Of a DNA stretch of 39,003 nt, positions 8,416-16,518 are shown one piece after another; within the stretch, counting starts at the first letter, position 1; each line of letters opens with the position of its first letter. This DNA comes from an uncultured Prochlorococcus sp. (lineage in GTDB: Bacteria > Cyanobacteriota > Cyanobacteriia > PCC-6307 > Cyanobiaceae). The notes beneath the pieces are model-generated. The model saw only the letters and a list, made by a program, of their open reading frames with translations. It was not told the DNA's origin and did no database searches. The stretch is taken from positions 1-39,003 of the forward strand of contig CACAST010000010.1 of NCBI GenBank assembly GCA_902535185.1. Reading direction: 5' to 3'. A program made the translations under genes and the position numbers.

Positions 8416-9609
8416 TTAATTTGTCTTTATTGCCTCAGCTTGTTTTTTAGTCCAGGATGAAACACAAGGTATGCGCTTAAGATCACATCTATTGGAGTAT
8501 TTTTTGGCAACTTCAACAACTTCTTCTAATAAGCCATTATCAAGAGTTGTTGGGTTTAAACCTAATTCTATAAAACATTTATTATCAACAATTAGATCAT
8601 TTTCTACCGCTTCATTCCTTGGATTTGGTAAATAATTAATATCAGCTCCTGTTAGAGAAGCAACTTTTTTAGCTAGTTCTCCAACTTGATGACTCTCAGT
8701 CATTTGATTAAAGATTTTGACTCTTTCTCCAGATTTTGGAGGATTTTCAAGAGCAAGTTGTACGCATTTTACAGAGTCTTTTATATGTATAAATGCTCTT
8801 GTTTGCCCGCCTGTCCCATGTACACTTAATGGATATCCAATTGCAGCTTGCATTAGAAATCTGTTTAAAACAGTTCCATAATCTCCGTCATAGTCAAATC
8901 GGTTCGTCAATCTAGGATCTTTTAAAGTTGCTTCTGTATTTGTTCCCCAAACAATGCCTTGATGTAAATCAGTAATCCTTACGAGATCATTTTTGTTGTA
9001 GTAAAGAAATAATAATTGATCTAAGGTTTTAGTCATATGGTAAACACTACCTGGACTTGCAGGGTGTAATATTTCTTCTTCAAATCGGCTTCCATCTGGT
9101 TGTGGAACTTCAACTTTTAGATAACCTTCTGGAATTGTTGCACCTCTATGTGATCCATATCCATAGACTCCCATTGTTCCTAAATGAACAACATGAATAT
9201 CTAAATTACTCTCTACTATTGCAGCAAGAAGATTGTGGGTGCCATTAACATTATTATCAACTGTATATCTTTTGGTGAAACTGGATTTCATCGAGTAAGG
9301 TGCTGCTCTTTGTTCTGCAAAATGAATCACGGAATCTGGTTTTTCATCAATTAGCAAATTGAGCAATTTTTGATATTGTTTAGAGATATCCATATTAAGA
9401 AATCTCATAGGCTTACCTCCAATCTCTTCCCATGCAGAAAGTCGTTCTGTTATCGAAGAAATTGGAGTTAAAGATTCTACCTCTAGATCAATATCAATTT
9501 TTCTACGACTTAAATTGTCGACAATAATAACATCATGATTTTGCTCTGCTAAATTCACCGCACAAGGCCAACCGCAAAAACCATCTCCACCTAGAACAAT
9601 AACTTTCAC
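8416..9609 (-). CDS. sqdB: UDP-sulfoquinovose synthase
   Basis: Converts UDP-glucose and sulfite to UDP-sulfoquinovose with bound NAD; a member of the extended short-chain dehydrogenase family. The N-terminal Rossmann motif is VLGGDGFCGWPCA (5-17). Catalytic residues fit the SQD1 family: T145 in HLGTMGVYG and Y190/K194 in SVYHMTKTLD. The family-specific TNRFDYDGDYGTVLNRF lies at about 234-250. The length of 397 aa is normal. It is the upstream gene of the sqdB-sqdX pair; a 170-base spacer separates it from thiG, so its own promoter probably lies there. The name is firm. Confidence 0.97.
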   Translation of the reverse strand: MKVIVLGGDGFCGWPCAVNLAEQNHDVIIVDNLSRRKIDIDLEVESLTPISSITERLSAWEEIGGKPMRFLNMDISKQYQKLLNLLIDEKPDSVIHFAEQRAAPYSMKSSFTKRYTVDNNVNGTHNLLAAIVESNLDIHVVHLGTMGVYGYGSHRGATIPEGYLKVEVPQPDGSRFEEEILHPASPGSVYHMTKTLDQLLFLYYNKNDLVRITDLHQGIVWGTNTEATLKDPRLTNRFDYDGDYGTVLNRFLMQAAIGYPLSVHGTGGQTRAFIHIKDSVKCVQLALENPPKSGERVKIFNQMTESHQVGELAKKVASLTGADINYLPNPRNEAVENDLIVDNKCFIELGLNPTTLDNGLLEEVVEVAKKYSNRCDLKRIPCVSSWTKKQAEAIKTN

Positions 9610-9723
9610 TCAGAACTCCAGAATTAAAAGATTCTTAACATATTTATTAAATTACTACAGTGTGCTTCCACTTTGCGAAAAAACATTGTAAATAGTTTCA
9701 AATCTTCTTTCTTAATACGATAA

Positions 9724-9767
9724 ATCAAAGCAAACAATAAATTGTTACTTTCTTTTTAAACTTTGAT
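9724..9767. repeat. Nested inverted repeats between thiG and sqdB
   Basis: Outer arms ATCAAAG (9724-9730) and CTTTGAT (9761-9767), 7 bases each, enclose inner arms AACAAT (9733-9738) and ATTGTT (9741-9746). In minus-strand RNA the structure begins 13 bases after the thiG stop. No T-tract follows, so it is not a standard intrinsic terminator; it may mark the 3' end of the rpmI-thiG transcript or be a regulatory site for sqdB. The rest of the spacer (9610-9723) shows nothing I can name. Confidence 0.3.
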
Positions 9768-9779
9768 AAATAAACAGAA

Positions 9780-10574
9780 TTAGATAGATATGTTTTTTTC
9801 CGGCGAACTTGCTACTGCAAAGTCTTGTTTGTGTATTCTTCCTGCCAGAAAAGCTTGCCTGCCTGCTTTTACACTGTAATTTATTGCTTGAGCCATTAGA
9901 GGAGGATTTGCAGCTTGTGCTATTGCACTATTGATTAAGACACCATCAGCTCCAATTTCCATAGCTTGAGAAGCTTCACTAGGCACTCCAATTCCTGCGT
10001 CAATTATTACTGGCACTTTTGCATTCTCAATAATTATCCTAATATTTGATAAATTTAACAAACCTTGCCCGGAGCCTATGGGCGAGCCCAATGGCATTAC
10101 AGTTGCACAACCTATTTCTTCTAGTCTTTTTGCAAGAATAGGATCTGCATTAATATAAGGAAGTACAGCGAAACCTTTTTTTATTAAAATTTCGGCTGCT
10201 TTAAGAGTTTCTATTGGATCTGGTAGCAAATACTTTTTGTCAGGAATAACTTCTAACTTCACAAAATTATTTTCTTCTTGACCAGATAATTTTGCAAGCT
10301 CTCTACCTAAAATTGCTATTCTGACTGCCTCATCGGAATTAACACAACCAGCTGTATTAGGAAGCATCCAGTATTTTTCCCAGTTGATCTTTTCGAGTAA
10401 ATTTTCTCCGGTCTGATCATTTTTAATTCTTCTAACAGCGACGGTTATAATTTCCGTTTCAGAATTTGACAAACTTTCCACCATATCTTGAGTAGATTTG
10501 TATTTGCCAGTACCAACCATTAATCTACTAGAAAATTGTTTTCCACCAATTAGTAAAGAAGAAGAATTTTCCAT
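9780..10574 (-). CDS. thiG: Thiazole synthase
   Basis: Forms the thiazole phosphate moiety of thiamin from 1-deoxy-D-xylulose 5-phosphate, dehydroglycine and ThiS thiocarboxylate. It is a TIM barrel; the imine-forming lysine is K106 in [11 protein letters not shown], and the phosphate-binding region is [14 protein letters not shown], followed by [20 protein letters not shown] and a second G-rich strand. The N-terminus ([21 protein letters not shown]) is typical. The length of 264 aa is normal. It begins 2 bases after the TPR gene on the same strand and so probably sits at the end of an rpmI-rplT-TPR-thiG transcript, an odd but apparently stable gene order. No TPP riboswitch is visible before it. 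Confidence 0.97.
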   Translation of the reverse strand: MENSSSLLIGGKQFSSRLMVGTGKYKSTQDMVESLSNSETEIITVAVRRIKNDQTGENLLEKINWEKYWMLPNTAGCVNSDEAVRIAILGRELAKLSGQEENNFVKLEVIPDKKYLLPDPIETLKAAEILIKKGFAVLPYINADPILAKRLEEIGCATVMPLGSPIGSGQGLLNLSNIRIIIENAKVPVIIDAGIGVPSEASQAMEIGADGVLINSAIAQAANPPLMAQAINYSVKAGRQAFLAGRIHKQDFAVASSPEKNISI

Positions 10575-10576
10575 AT

Positions 10577-11134
10577 TTAGAATCCCTTATCTTTAATACC
10601 TTTATAAGGTTTATAATTGTTTCTTTTTTCTAACTCCTTACTTTTTTTAATTGCTGTTTTGTTTTTTGGATCTATCACTAAAACCTTTTGATAAGTTTCA
10701 TATGCCAATTCATACTCAAGTAAACGCTGTTGTGCTGATGCCAGGTTATTTAGGGCTATAGGATATTCTGGAAGTGATTTTATTGCAGAGTTATAGTGTT
10801 TAATTGCTTTCTTAAATTCATTTTGAGCAGCATAAGAAAATCCTAAAGCATTATTTATTATGGCTTTGGCTTCATCAGGTTCATTTTCATAATTTTCAAT
10901 TGCTTTTAAAAAAGTTTTAGTAGCTTCAGAATATAATCTTTTTTTTATCTGAATAGATCCAAATTCGTATAATTCTGTAGCTTGAGTGAGAGAATCTAAA
11001 CCTTTTTGCTCGAATTTTACTAAATTTAATTCTTCACTTCTTGTTTTTAGAAATTGTCTGAATACAAAAATAGAAATTATTATTAATACAACAAAAAGAA
11101 TTATTAAATAAGATTGGAAGGAAGATATTTCCAT
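10577..11134 (-). CDS. Membrane-anchored TPR protein, Ycf37-like
   Basis: A 185-residue protein with one N-terminal membrane helix (about 6-26: [17 protein letters not shown]) followed by a soluble part of three to four tetratricopeptide repeats: residues about 48-78 ([20 protein letters not shown]), 88-120 ([20 protein letters not shown]) and 122-160 ([20 protein letters not shown]). This size and layout match cyanobacterial Ycf37, a thylakoid protein that helps photosystem I assembly, but TPR sequences converge and the match is by layout, so I leave the symbol empty. It lies 36 bases after rplT and 2 bases before thiG. A general scaffold role at the membrane is the safest statement. Confidence 0.85.
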   Translation of the reverse strand: MEISSFQSYLIILFVVLIIISIFVFRQFLKTRSEELNLVKFEQKGLDSLTQATELYEFGSIQIKKRLYSEATKTFLKAIENYENEPDEAKAIINNALGFSYAAQNEFKKAIKHYNSAIKSLPEYPIALNNLASAQQRLLEYELAYETYQKVLVIDPKNKTAIKKSKELEKRNNYKPYKGIKDKGF

Positions 11135-11170
11135 TATTTATATTTATTTTTCTAGATTATATTCTTTTTT

Positions 11171-11518
11171 CTACTTACTAACGGAAGAAACAATTTTTTC
11201 AAAACACTTGGGGTCGTTTAAGGCTAATTGAGCAAGCATTTTTCTGTTTATAATAATTTCTGAATTTTTCATGCCATTTATCAACCTGCTATAGTTTGTA
11301 CCATTTATCCTGGCAGATGCGTTAATTCTAGAAATCCAAAGTCTTCTAAAATCTCTTTTTCTTCTTCTTCTATCCCTATAAGCATTACAAAGAGCTTTCA
11401 TCACTCTTTGATTAGCTGTCCTGAAAAGATTTTTGTTGCCGCCTCTAAAACCTTTTGCAAGATTTAAGATTTTGTTTCTTCTTTTTCTGGCTATGTTGCC
11501 TCTTTTTACGCGTGCCAT
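11171..11518 (-). CDS. rplT: 50S ribosomal protein L20
   Basis: Binds 23S rRNA early in large-subunit assembly. The N-terminus is highly basic ([19 protein letters not shown]) and the signature [20 protein letters not shown] (about 24-43) is followed by [20 protein letters not shown]. The length of 115 aa is standard. It follows rpmI by 28 bases, the universal rpmI-rplT order, but infC, the usual third member in many bacteria, is not next to it. In E. coli L20 represses its own operon; no matching leader pseudoknot can be claimed here. Confidence 0.98.
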   Translation of the reverse strand: MARVKRGNIARKRRNKILNLAKGFRGGNKNLFRTANQRVMKALCNAYRDRRRRKRDFRRLWISRINASARINGTNYSRLINGMKNSEIIINRKMLAQLALNDPKCFEKIVSSVSK

Positions 11519-11546
11519 GAATATCTAATAAAAATTGGTTAAAGAT

Positions 11547-11744
11547 TTATGCGTATGGAATCATTAATCTTACATTATCAGCATCTCTTTCATCAACTAC
11601 TGCTTTTGTTGATAGATGTCTTTTTAATTTTGAGCTTTTATGATCAAGTAAATGATTATGGAAAGCTCTTCTTCTCATGAATTTACCCGTCGCAGTAGCT
11701 TTAAATCTTTTGGCAGCTGATTTACGAGTTTTTAGTTTAGACAT
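11547..11744 (-). CDS. rpmI: 50S ribosomal protein L35
   Basis: Small basic large-subunit protein. It shows the family start [20 protein letters not shown] and the conserved [17 protein letters not shown] (29-45). The length of 65 aa is normal. It is the first gene of the minus-strand group rpmI-rplT-TPR-thiG; its promoter must lie in the 91-base spacer shared with the divergent SpoIID-type gene (11745-11835), where minus-strand AT-rich hexamers occur but none stands out. Confidence 0.98.
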
Positions 11745-11835
11745 TTACGTCAAATGTGTTTAATTAGGATAATCTAAACCTTTATACGCATTGGTGCAAA
11801 TTAAAGTTTTTAATTGATTAAGAAAGTTCTAACTT

Positions 11836-13374
11836 ATGAAACTTAAATTTGCCTTTTTATACTTATTTTTAGGATGTATTTCTCTCTTTTTAATAGACAT
11901 TAAATTTACGTCAACTGTCAAAGGAGAAGAATTGCAAAAGGTTGAACTCAATAATGAAATTAAAAAAGGAAAATTTTTAATTGGTTTAAAGCAATATTTA
12001 GGCGGGGAGAATGACAGTTTTTCAAAAAAAAAGAATATCAATTTTATCACTGATAAAGGTTTTTTAAATCTGATATCTTCCAACGGTATTAAACATAAAT
12101 CAAGAGAGATTAATATTAGTTGGGTGGATATACCCATCAAAAATCCAAAAACAATCGAAAGAATTGTTTTTGGTCCTTTTGCTAGCTATGAATCAGCAAA
12201 AAAACAAGCAGAGAAACTTAAAGATAAAGGATTTAAGACGACTGTTGCCTACCCTAAAAATTGGGAAGTATGGATTCCATTTGAAGATGATCTTCCAGAG
12301 TTTGAATTAAAAAATAAAATTTCTAGAAAAATAAAAAATTTACAAATTACTCCTGTTCTTAGAAGTGAATATAATCTTATGAAACTCGAAGGACCTATAT
12401 ATATTTTTGCTCAAGAGGACATAACAATAAATGGTGTCAATTTTGGTAAAAATTTTTATTTATTAAAAGATTTATATGGAACTTGGACATTAGTTCAAAA
12501 AATTGAATTTGATGATTATTTGGCAGGTGTTTTGCCATATGAAATTGGACCGAATTCTCCTTTAGAAGCTCTCAAAGCTCAAGCAGTTATTGCAAGAACT
12601 TGGGGAATATTTAATTCAGATAGATTTAATATGGACAAATATCATTTATGTATCACCACTCAATGTCAAGTTTATAAACCTCCTAAAAAAACAAATAAAA
12701 AAGTGAAAAAAGCTATAGAAGCAACTTCAAATTTAATTCTCACTTATAGAAATCAACCAATTAATGCTTTTTACCATGGTTCTAATGGTGGCTTATCTGC
12801 AACTGCAGCCGAGTCTTGGCAAATTCAAGATTATTCTTATTTTAATTCGATCATTGATGGTTCTAAATCATTAAATAAAATTTTTAAACTTCCAATTACA
12901 AATGAATCTGATTTAAATAATTTCTTAGAATTTGATAAAAAACAGTTTTATGGGAGTAATCATTCTCTTTTTCGATGGAATAAGAAAATTTCTAGTCTTG
13001 AAATTAAACAAAAGTTAATTAAAAACAAACTTATAAATATTAATGATGATGTTTTGGATATAAATTCTATTGAACATGGGTCGAGTGGCAGAGTGACAAA
13101 ATTGGAAATACGAACGGACAAAGTTAATAAATCTATTGTTCTAGTTAAAGATGATATTCGAAGGGTATTAAATTTTATTCCTAGTAATTTGTTTACTATT
13201 AATAAATTAAATGATGATTTATGGCTTTTAAGAGGAGGAGGCTTCGGTCATGGTGTAGGTTTATCTCAGTCTGGAGCGATTGAAATGGCTAAATTAGGAT
13301 TTTCTTATGAACAAATATTGAATCATTACTATCGAAAAGCAAAACTGAAAAAATTTGAGATATTGTCTCAATAA
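11836..13374 (+). CDS. SPOR-like plus SpoIID/LytB-domain envelope protein
   Basis: Probable periplasmic or membrane-anchored cell-wall protein. Residues 4-22 form a hydrophobic signal/anchor (KFAFLYLFLGCISLFLI). Residues about 109-148 (FGPFASYESAKKQAEKLKDK and following) look like a SPOR-type peptidoglycan-binding unit. The SpoIID domain runs from about 222 to the end: DDYLAGVLPYEIGPNSPLEA with E236 at the position of the catalytic glutamate of SpoIID lytic transglycosylases, then NAFYHGSNGGLSATAAESW, and RGGGFGHGVGLSQSGAIEMA near 465-484, ending in a typical ILNHYYRKAKL. In spore formers SpoIID trims glycan strands; in a cyanobacterium it more likely works in wall growth or division. It precedes the glycosyltransferase by 26 bases. 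Confidence 0.88.
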   Translation: MKLKFAFLYLFLGCISLFLIDIKFTSTVKGEELQKVELNNEIKKGKFLIGLKQYLGGENDSFSKKKNINFITDKGFLNLISSNGIKHKSREINISWVDIPIKNPKTIERIVFGPFASYESAKKQAEKLKDKGFKTTVAYPKNWEVWIPFEDDLPEFELKNKISRKIKNLQITPVLRSEYNLMKLEGPIYIFAQEDITINGVNFGKNFYLLKDLYGTWTLVQKIEFDDYLAGVLPYEIGPNSPLEALKAQAVIARTWGIFNSDRFNMDKYHLCITTQCQVYKPPKKTNKKVKKAIEATSNLILTYRNQPINAFYHGSNGGLSATAAESWQIQDYSYFNSIIDGSKSLNKIFKLPITNESDLNNFLEFDKKQFYGSNHSLFRWNKKISSLEIKQKLIKNKLININDDVLDINSIEHGSSGRVTKLEIRTDKVNKSIVLVKDDIRRVLNFIPSNLFTINKLNDDLWLLRGGGFGHGVGLSQSGAIEMAKLGFSYEQILNHYYRKAKLKKFEILSQ

Positions 13375-13400
13375 AAGTTAAGTAATTAAAATTTTCTTTT

Positions 13401-14702
13401 ATGGGTAAGGGTTTTTATAAAAATCGTAGATTGAAGTCGTTTATATTTCTTAGTGCTTGTTTTTTTATAGCTTTTGTTCCTCATGCTTTCAATATCGAAA
13501 ATTTCTTTTTCATTATATTGACTCTTTCTTTTGTGGTTGTTTTTTACGGTTTAATAGTTATTTCTAGAAATGTCAAAAGAAACAACGTCGTAAACATCGT
13601 AAGCAGAAGAATTAGTGATAAAGAGTTACCTATACTTGATATTTTAGTCGCTGCTAGAGATGAAGAGAATGTCATAGCAAGATTAGTTGAAAGATTATTT
13701 AGTTTAGATTATCCAACAAATAAATTGAATATTTATATAATCGATGATGGTAGCTCTGATAAGACGCCTTTAATTTTAGATCGATTAGCTAGGCAATATG
13801 ACAAGCTAAAAGTCATAAGTCGTTCTCCAAATGCAGGAGGAGGAAAGTCAGGAGCTTTGAATTATGCCTTGAAGTTTACTCATGGTGAATGGTTATTAGT
13901 TTTGGATGCTGATGCTGAATTAAAACAAGATTCTTTGATAAGATTATTTAGTTTTGTAGAAGAGGGTGATTGGTCTGCAGTTCAACTAAGAAAATCAGTA
14001 ACAAATGTAAGTAAAAATTTTTTAACTTCTTGTCAGTCAATGGAAATGGCTATGGACGCAATCTTTCAATATGGAAGATTATCAGTTGCTGGAGTTTCTG
14101 AATTAAGGGGAAATGGCCAATTAATTAAGAAAGAAACATTATTGGCCTGTGGTTCTTTTAATGAAGATACAGTTACTGATGATCTTGATTTGAGTTTAAG
14201 ATTATTATTATCAAAATCTAGAATTGGAATCTTATGGGATCCTCCAGTTATGGAGGAAGCAGTTGAAAATTTAAATGCTTTATTAGCGCAAAGGCAAAGA
14301 TGGGCAGAGGGGGGTTTGCAAAGATTCTTTGATTATGGAGATCAATTAATTACTAATAAAATTGATTATTTGCAAAAATTTGATTTAACTTACTTCTTCA
14401 TCTTGCAATATGCACTACCAATAATTTCTATTTTTGATTTATTTTTCAGTATTGCTTTGTTAGATTCACCAATTTACTGGCCTATTTCATTTACAGCTTT
14501 TATGTTATCTGGAATTGCGTTTTGGTACGGTTCTTCTTGTAAAAGTGAAGTACCAGTATTACAAAAAAGAAATTTTTTGATGGTATTTGTCTCGGTTTTT
14601 TATTTATCACATTGGTTTTTAGTAATCCCTTGGGTAACAATAAAGATGTCTATTTTTCCCAAAAAGATACTTTGGCGAAAAACTATTCACACTGGAGTTT
14701 AA
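13401..14702 (+). CDS. Membrane family-2 glycosyltransferase, probable monoglucosyl-diacylglycerol synthase (MgdA type)
   Basis: A 433-residue GT2 enzyme with two N-terminal membrane helices (about 12-28 and 34-54), a cytosolic catalytic domain, and C-terminal helices (about 329-350, 355-372, 390-412). Catalytic motifs are visible: IDDGSSD (114-120), the DAD metal site (169-171), TDDLDLS (259-265) and QRQRW (297-301). The stretch VMEEAVENLNALLAQRQRWAE, with GGLQRF behind it, recalls from memory the cyanobacterial enzyme that makes monoglucosyl-diacylglycerol, the galactolipid precursor. Alternatives are other processive-type GT2s (carotenoid or polysaccharide). Its stop is one base from the convergent dnaX stop. 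Family is firm; substrate is inferred. Confidence 0.82.
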   Translation: MGKGFYKNRRLKSFIFLSACFFIAFVPHAFNIENFFFIILTLSFVVVFYGLIVISRNVKRNNVVNIVSRRISDKELPILDILVAARDEENVIARLVERLFSLDYPTNKLNIYIIDDGSSDKTPLILDRLARQYDKLKVISRSPNAGGGKSGALNYALKFTHGEWLLVLDADAELKQDSLIRLFSFVEEGDWSAVQLRKSVTNVSKNFLTSCQSMEMAMDAIFQYGRLSVAGVSELRGNGQLIKKETLLACGSFNEDTVTDDLDLSLRLLLSKSRIGILWDPPVMEEAVENLNALLAQRQRWAEGGLQRFFDYGDQLITNKIDYLQKFDLTYFFILQYALPIISIFDLFFSIALLDSPIYWPISFTAFMLSGIAFWYGSSCKSEVPVLQKRNFLMVFVSVFYLSHWFLVIPWVTIKMSIFPKKILWRKTIHTGV

Positions 14703-14703
14703 T

Positions 14704-16461
14704 TTATTCATCAAGGTCTATAATTTCTCCATTAAAAAAATTTGCTAAGTTTTTTGAGCTATCATTATAAGTCTCCTCACTAGATATTTTTTTTGAAGAA
14801 TTAGTTTTTGGTTCTATTTTTTTTATTGGCCGGAAATTATTTACTTCATTTTGGGTTATTTCTGGAGTGTTTTTTGGGTTACTTATATTTAATTGTTTGG
14901 TTGAAAAATTAAGGATTATTCCATCTCCAAATATCTTTTTTACAGTATTTTCAATTATAACTTTTCTGCTTTTTATCATACTTTCCCAGTTTGGAGATAA
15001 TGCAATTGTGATTTTCTCCGAATCAAAACTTTCAAGTTCCGCTTGTTGTGAAAGTAACATTCTTGTAGATGGTAACTCTACTTTAGAAAGAATTAATTCC
15101 CATTTATCTTTTAAATTTGATCCAGGATTATTTTGGTTATTTTCAGAAATATTTGCAATACTTCCTTTTTCAAGAACTTCAAATTTTTCTAATTTTTCGT
15201 CTTTTTTTTCGATCAATTCATCGCGAGCTATCACCTTTTTGATACTTGGTTTTGGAATCTCATCTGAAATATTTTCTTTATTAATGGTAATGTTTTTTAT
15301 ATTTTCATGCTTCTCCTCAGTCGTATTATTTTTACTTTCTTGTTTATTTTCAAAACTATTTATCTCTTGACTATCCAGAAGACTAGTTAAATGTATTTCA
15401 AACCAAAGCCTTGGATTATCACTTGATTTGATTTGATATTCAATATTTCTCAGATTATTATGCCAATTAATGATTGTTGATTTATTTATTGTTTTTGAGA
15501 TTTTATCTAACTCATCTCGAAATTCATCAGACGTATAATAAAGATCTGAATATTTATTATTGGTAGTGTGTAGTAGTAGATCTCTTGTTATATTCAATAA
15601 TCCGATAATTATTTGAAGAGGTTCGTTTCCGGCATCATATAATTTGTTGCAGGTGTCAATTAATGACTCTGGATTATTCTCAACCAATGATTTAATCAGA
15701 TTTGTTAATTCACTTTCTGATACTTCTCCTAGGAGGTTTTGGATATTATGAATTGTTATCCCTTCTGGTAAAAGATTCAATTGTTCAATGAGGCTTTGTG
15801 CATCTCTCATACCTCCATTAGACCTTTTTGCAATCATTTTTAACGCCTGAACTTCGTACTTAATGGATTCTTTTTCGGCGATTTCTGATAAATGTTGGAA
15901 AATATCACTAGGGCTTATTCTTCTAAAATCAAACTTTTGGCATCTACTTTTTATTGTATTTAATACTCTCTCAGGATTTGTCGTCGCAAGTATAAATACA
16001 ACTCTTGAGGGCGGTTCTTCAATAGTTTTTAGTAAAGCATTTGAAGCTGCCGTTGAAAGCATATGACATTCATCAATTACATAGACTTTCCATCTCGCTT
16101 GAGTAGGTGCAAATCTCGCTCTTTCTATAATTTCTCTTATATTTTCTACTCCTGTATTTGATGCTGCATCAATCTCGATAATATCTAGAGCACTCCCATC
16201 TGTAATTTGTCTACATAAGTCACATTTACAACAAGGAGTTATCGTAGGTTGGTCGAATGCCTGGCAATTTAGAGATTTTGCAAATATTCTTGCACTTGAT
16301 GTTTTTCCAGTGCCTCTTGGACCATTAAAAAGATAGGCAGGAGCAATTTTTTTTGTTAATAGAGCTTGTTTGAGTGTAATGGATATAAATTTTTGCCCAA
16401 CCAGTTCGTCTAGGTTGTTTGGTCTATATTTTTGATGAAAAGGCTTATGTATATTTGGCAT
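14704..16461 (-). CDS. dnaX: DNA polymerase III subunit tau/gamma
   Basis: Clamp-loader ATPase that opens the sliding clamp. AAA+ motifs: GPRGTGKT (47-54), zinc-binding cysteines C66, C77, C80 and C83 (within CCKCDLC), Walker B VYVIDECHML, and SNALLKTIEEPP; helical lid and collar follow to about 370. The remaining 215 residues are low-complexity and charged (N/K/E rich), with a more ordered stretch NWESMIKSRKVIIENTVKKI near 495-515. No intein is present. In minus-strand sense an A8 tract at codons 418-420 (15202-15209) lies at a position where a -1 slip would yield a gamma-sized product of 427 residues. It is the last gene of tig-clpP-clpX-dnaX, 57 bases after clpX. Confidence 0.97.
   Translation of the reverse strand: MPNIHKPFHQKYRPNNLDELVGQKFISITLKQALLTKKIAPAYLFNGPRGTGKTSSARIFAKSLNCQAFDQPTITPCCKCDLCRQITDGSALDIIEIDAASNTGVENIREIIERARFAPTQARWKVYVIDECHMLSTAASNALLKTIEEPPSRVVFILATTNPERVLNTIKSRCQKFDFRRISPSDIFQHLSEIAEKESIKYEVQALKMIAKRSNGGMRDAQSLIEQLNLLPEGITIHNIQNLLGEVSESELTNLIKSLVENNPESLIDTCNKLYDAGNEPLQIIIGLLNITRDLLLHTTNNKYSDLYYTSDEFRDELDKISKTINKSTIINWHNNLRNIEYQIKSSDNPRLWFEIHLTSLLDSQEINSFENKQESKNNTTEEKHENIKNITINKENISDEIPKPSIKKVIARDELIEKKDEKLEKFEVLEKGSIANISENNQNNPGSNLKDKWELILSKVELPSTRMLLSQQAELESFDSEKITIALSPNWESMIKSRKVIIENTVKKIFGDGIILNFSTKQLNISNPKNTPEITQNEVNNFRPIKKIEPKTNSSKKISSEETYNDSSKNLANFFNGEIIDLDE
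15202..15209 (-). promoter_or_regulatory. Candidate slip site (A8) inside dnaX
   Basis: On the coding strand the codons are GAA-AAA-AAA-GAC, giving an A-AAA-AAA heptamer in slip phase. A -1 shift would read AGA CGA AAA ATT AGA AAA ATT TGA and stop, giving 427 residues. Losing one base would reach TAG after AAG ACG AAA AAT. E. coli makes gamma (431 residues) by a -1 shift in dnaX. No Shine-Dalgarno-like stimulator or firm hairpin is seen, and other A8 tracts exist in the gene. Confidence 0.3.
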
Positions 16462-16518
16462 TTATTTTTCATAAATTAGAAAAATTAGGGATTCAATTAA
16501 AAAAATTAAACTCTAATT

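Noticed and set aside
14784-14825. Further A8 tracts in the 3' part of dnaX as gamma-type frameshift sites
   Set aside because: A slip there would trim only the far C-terminus and would not give a gamma-sized protein.
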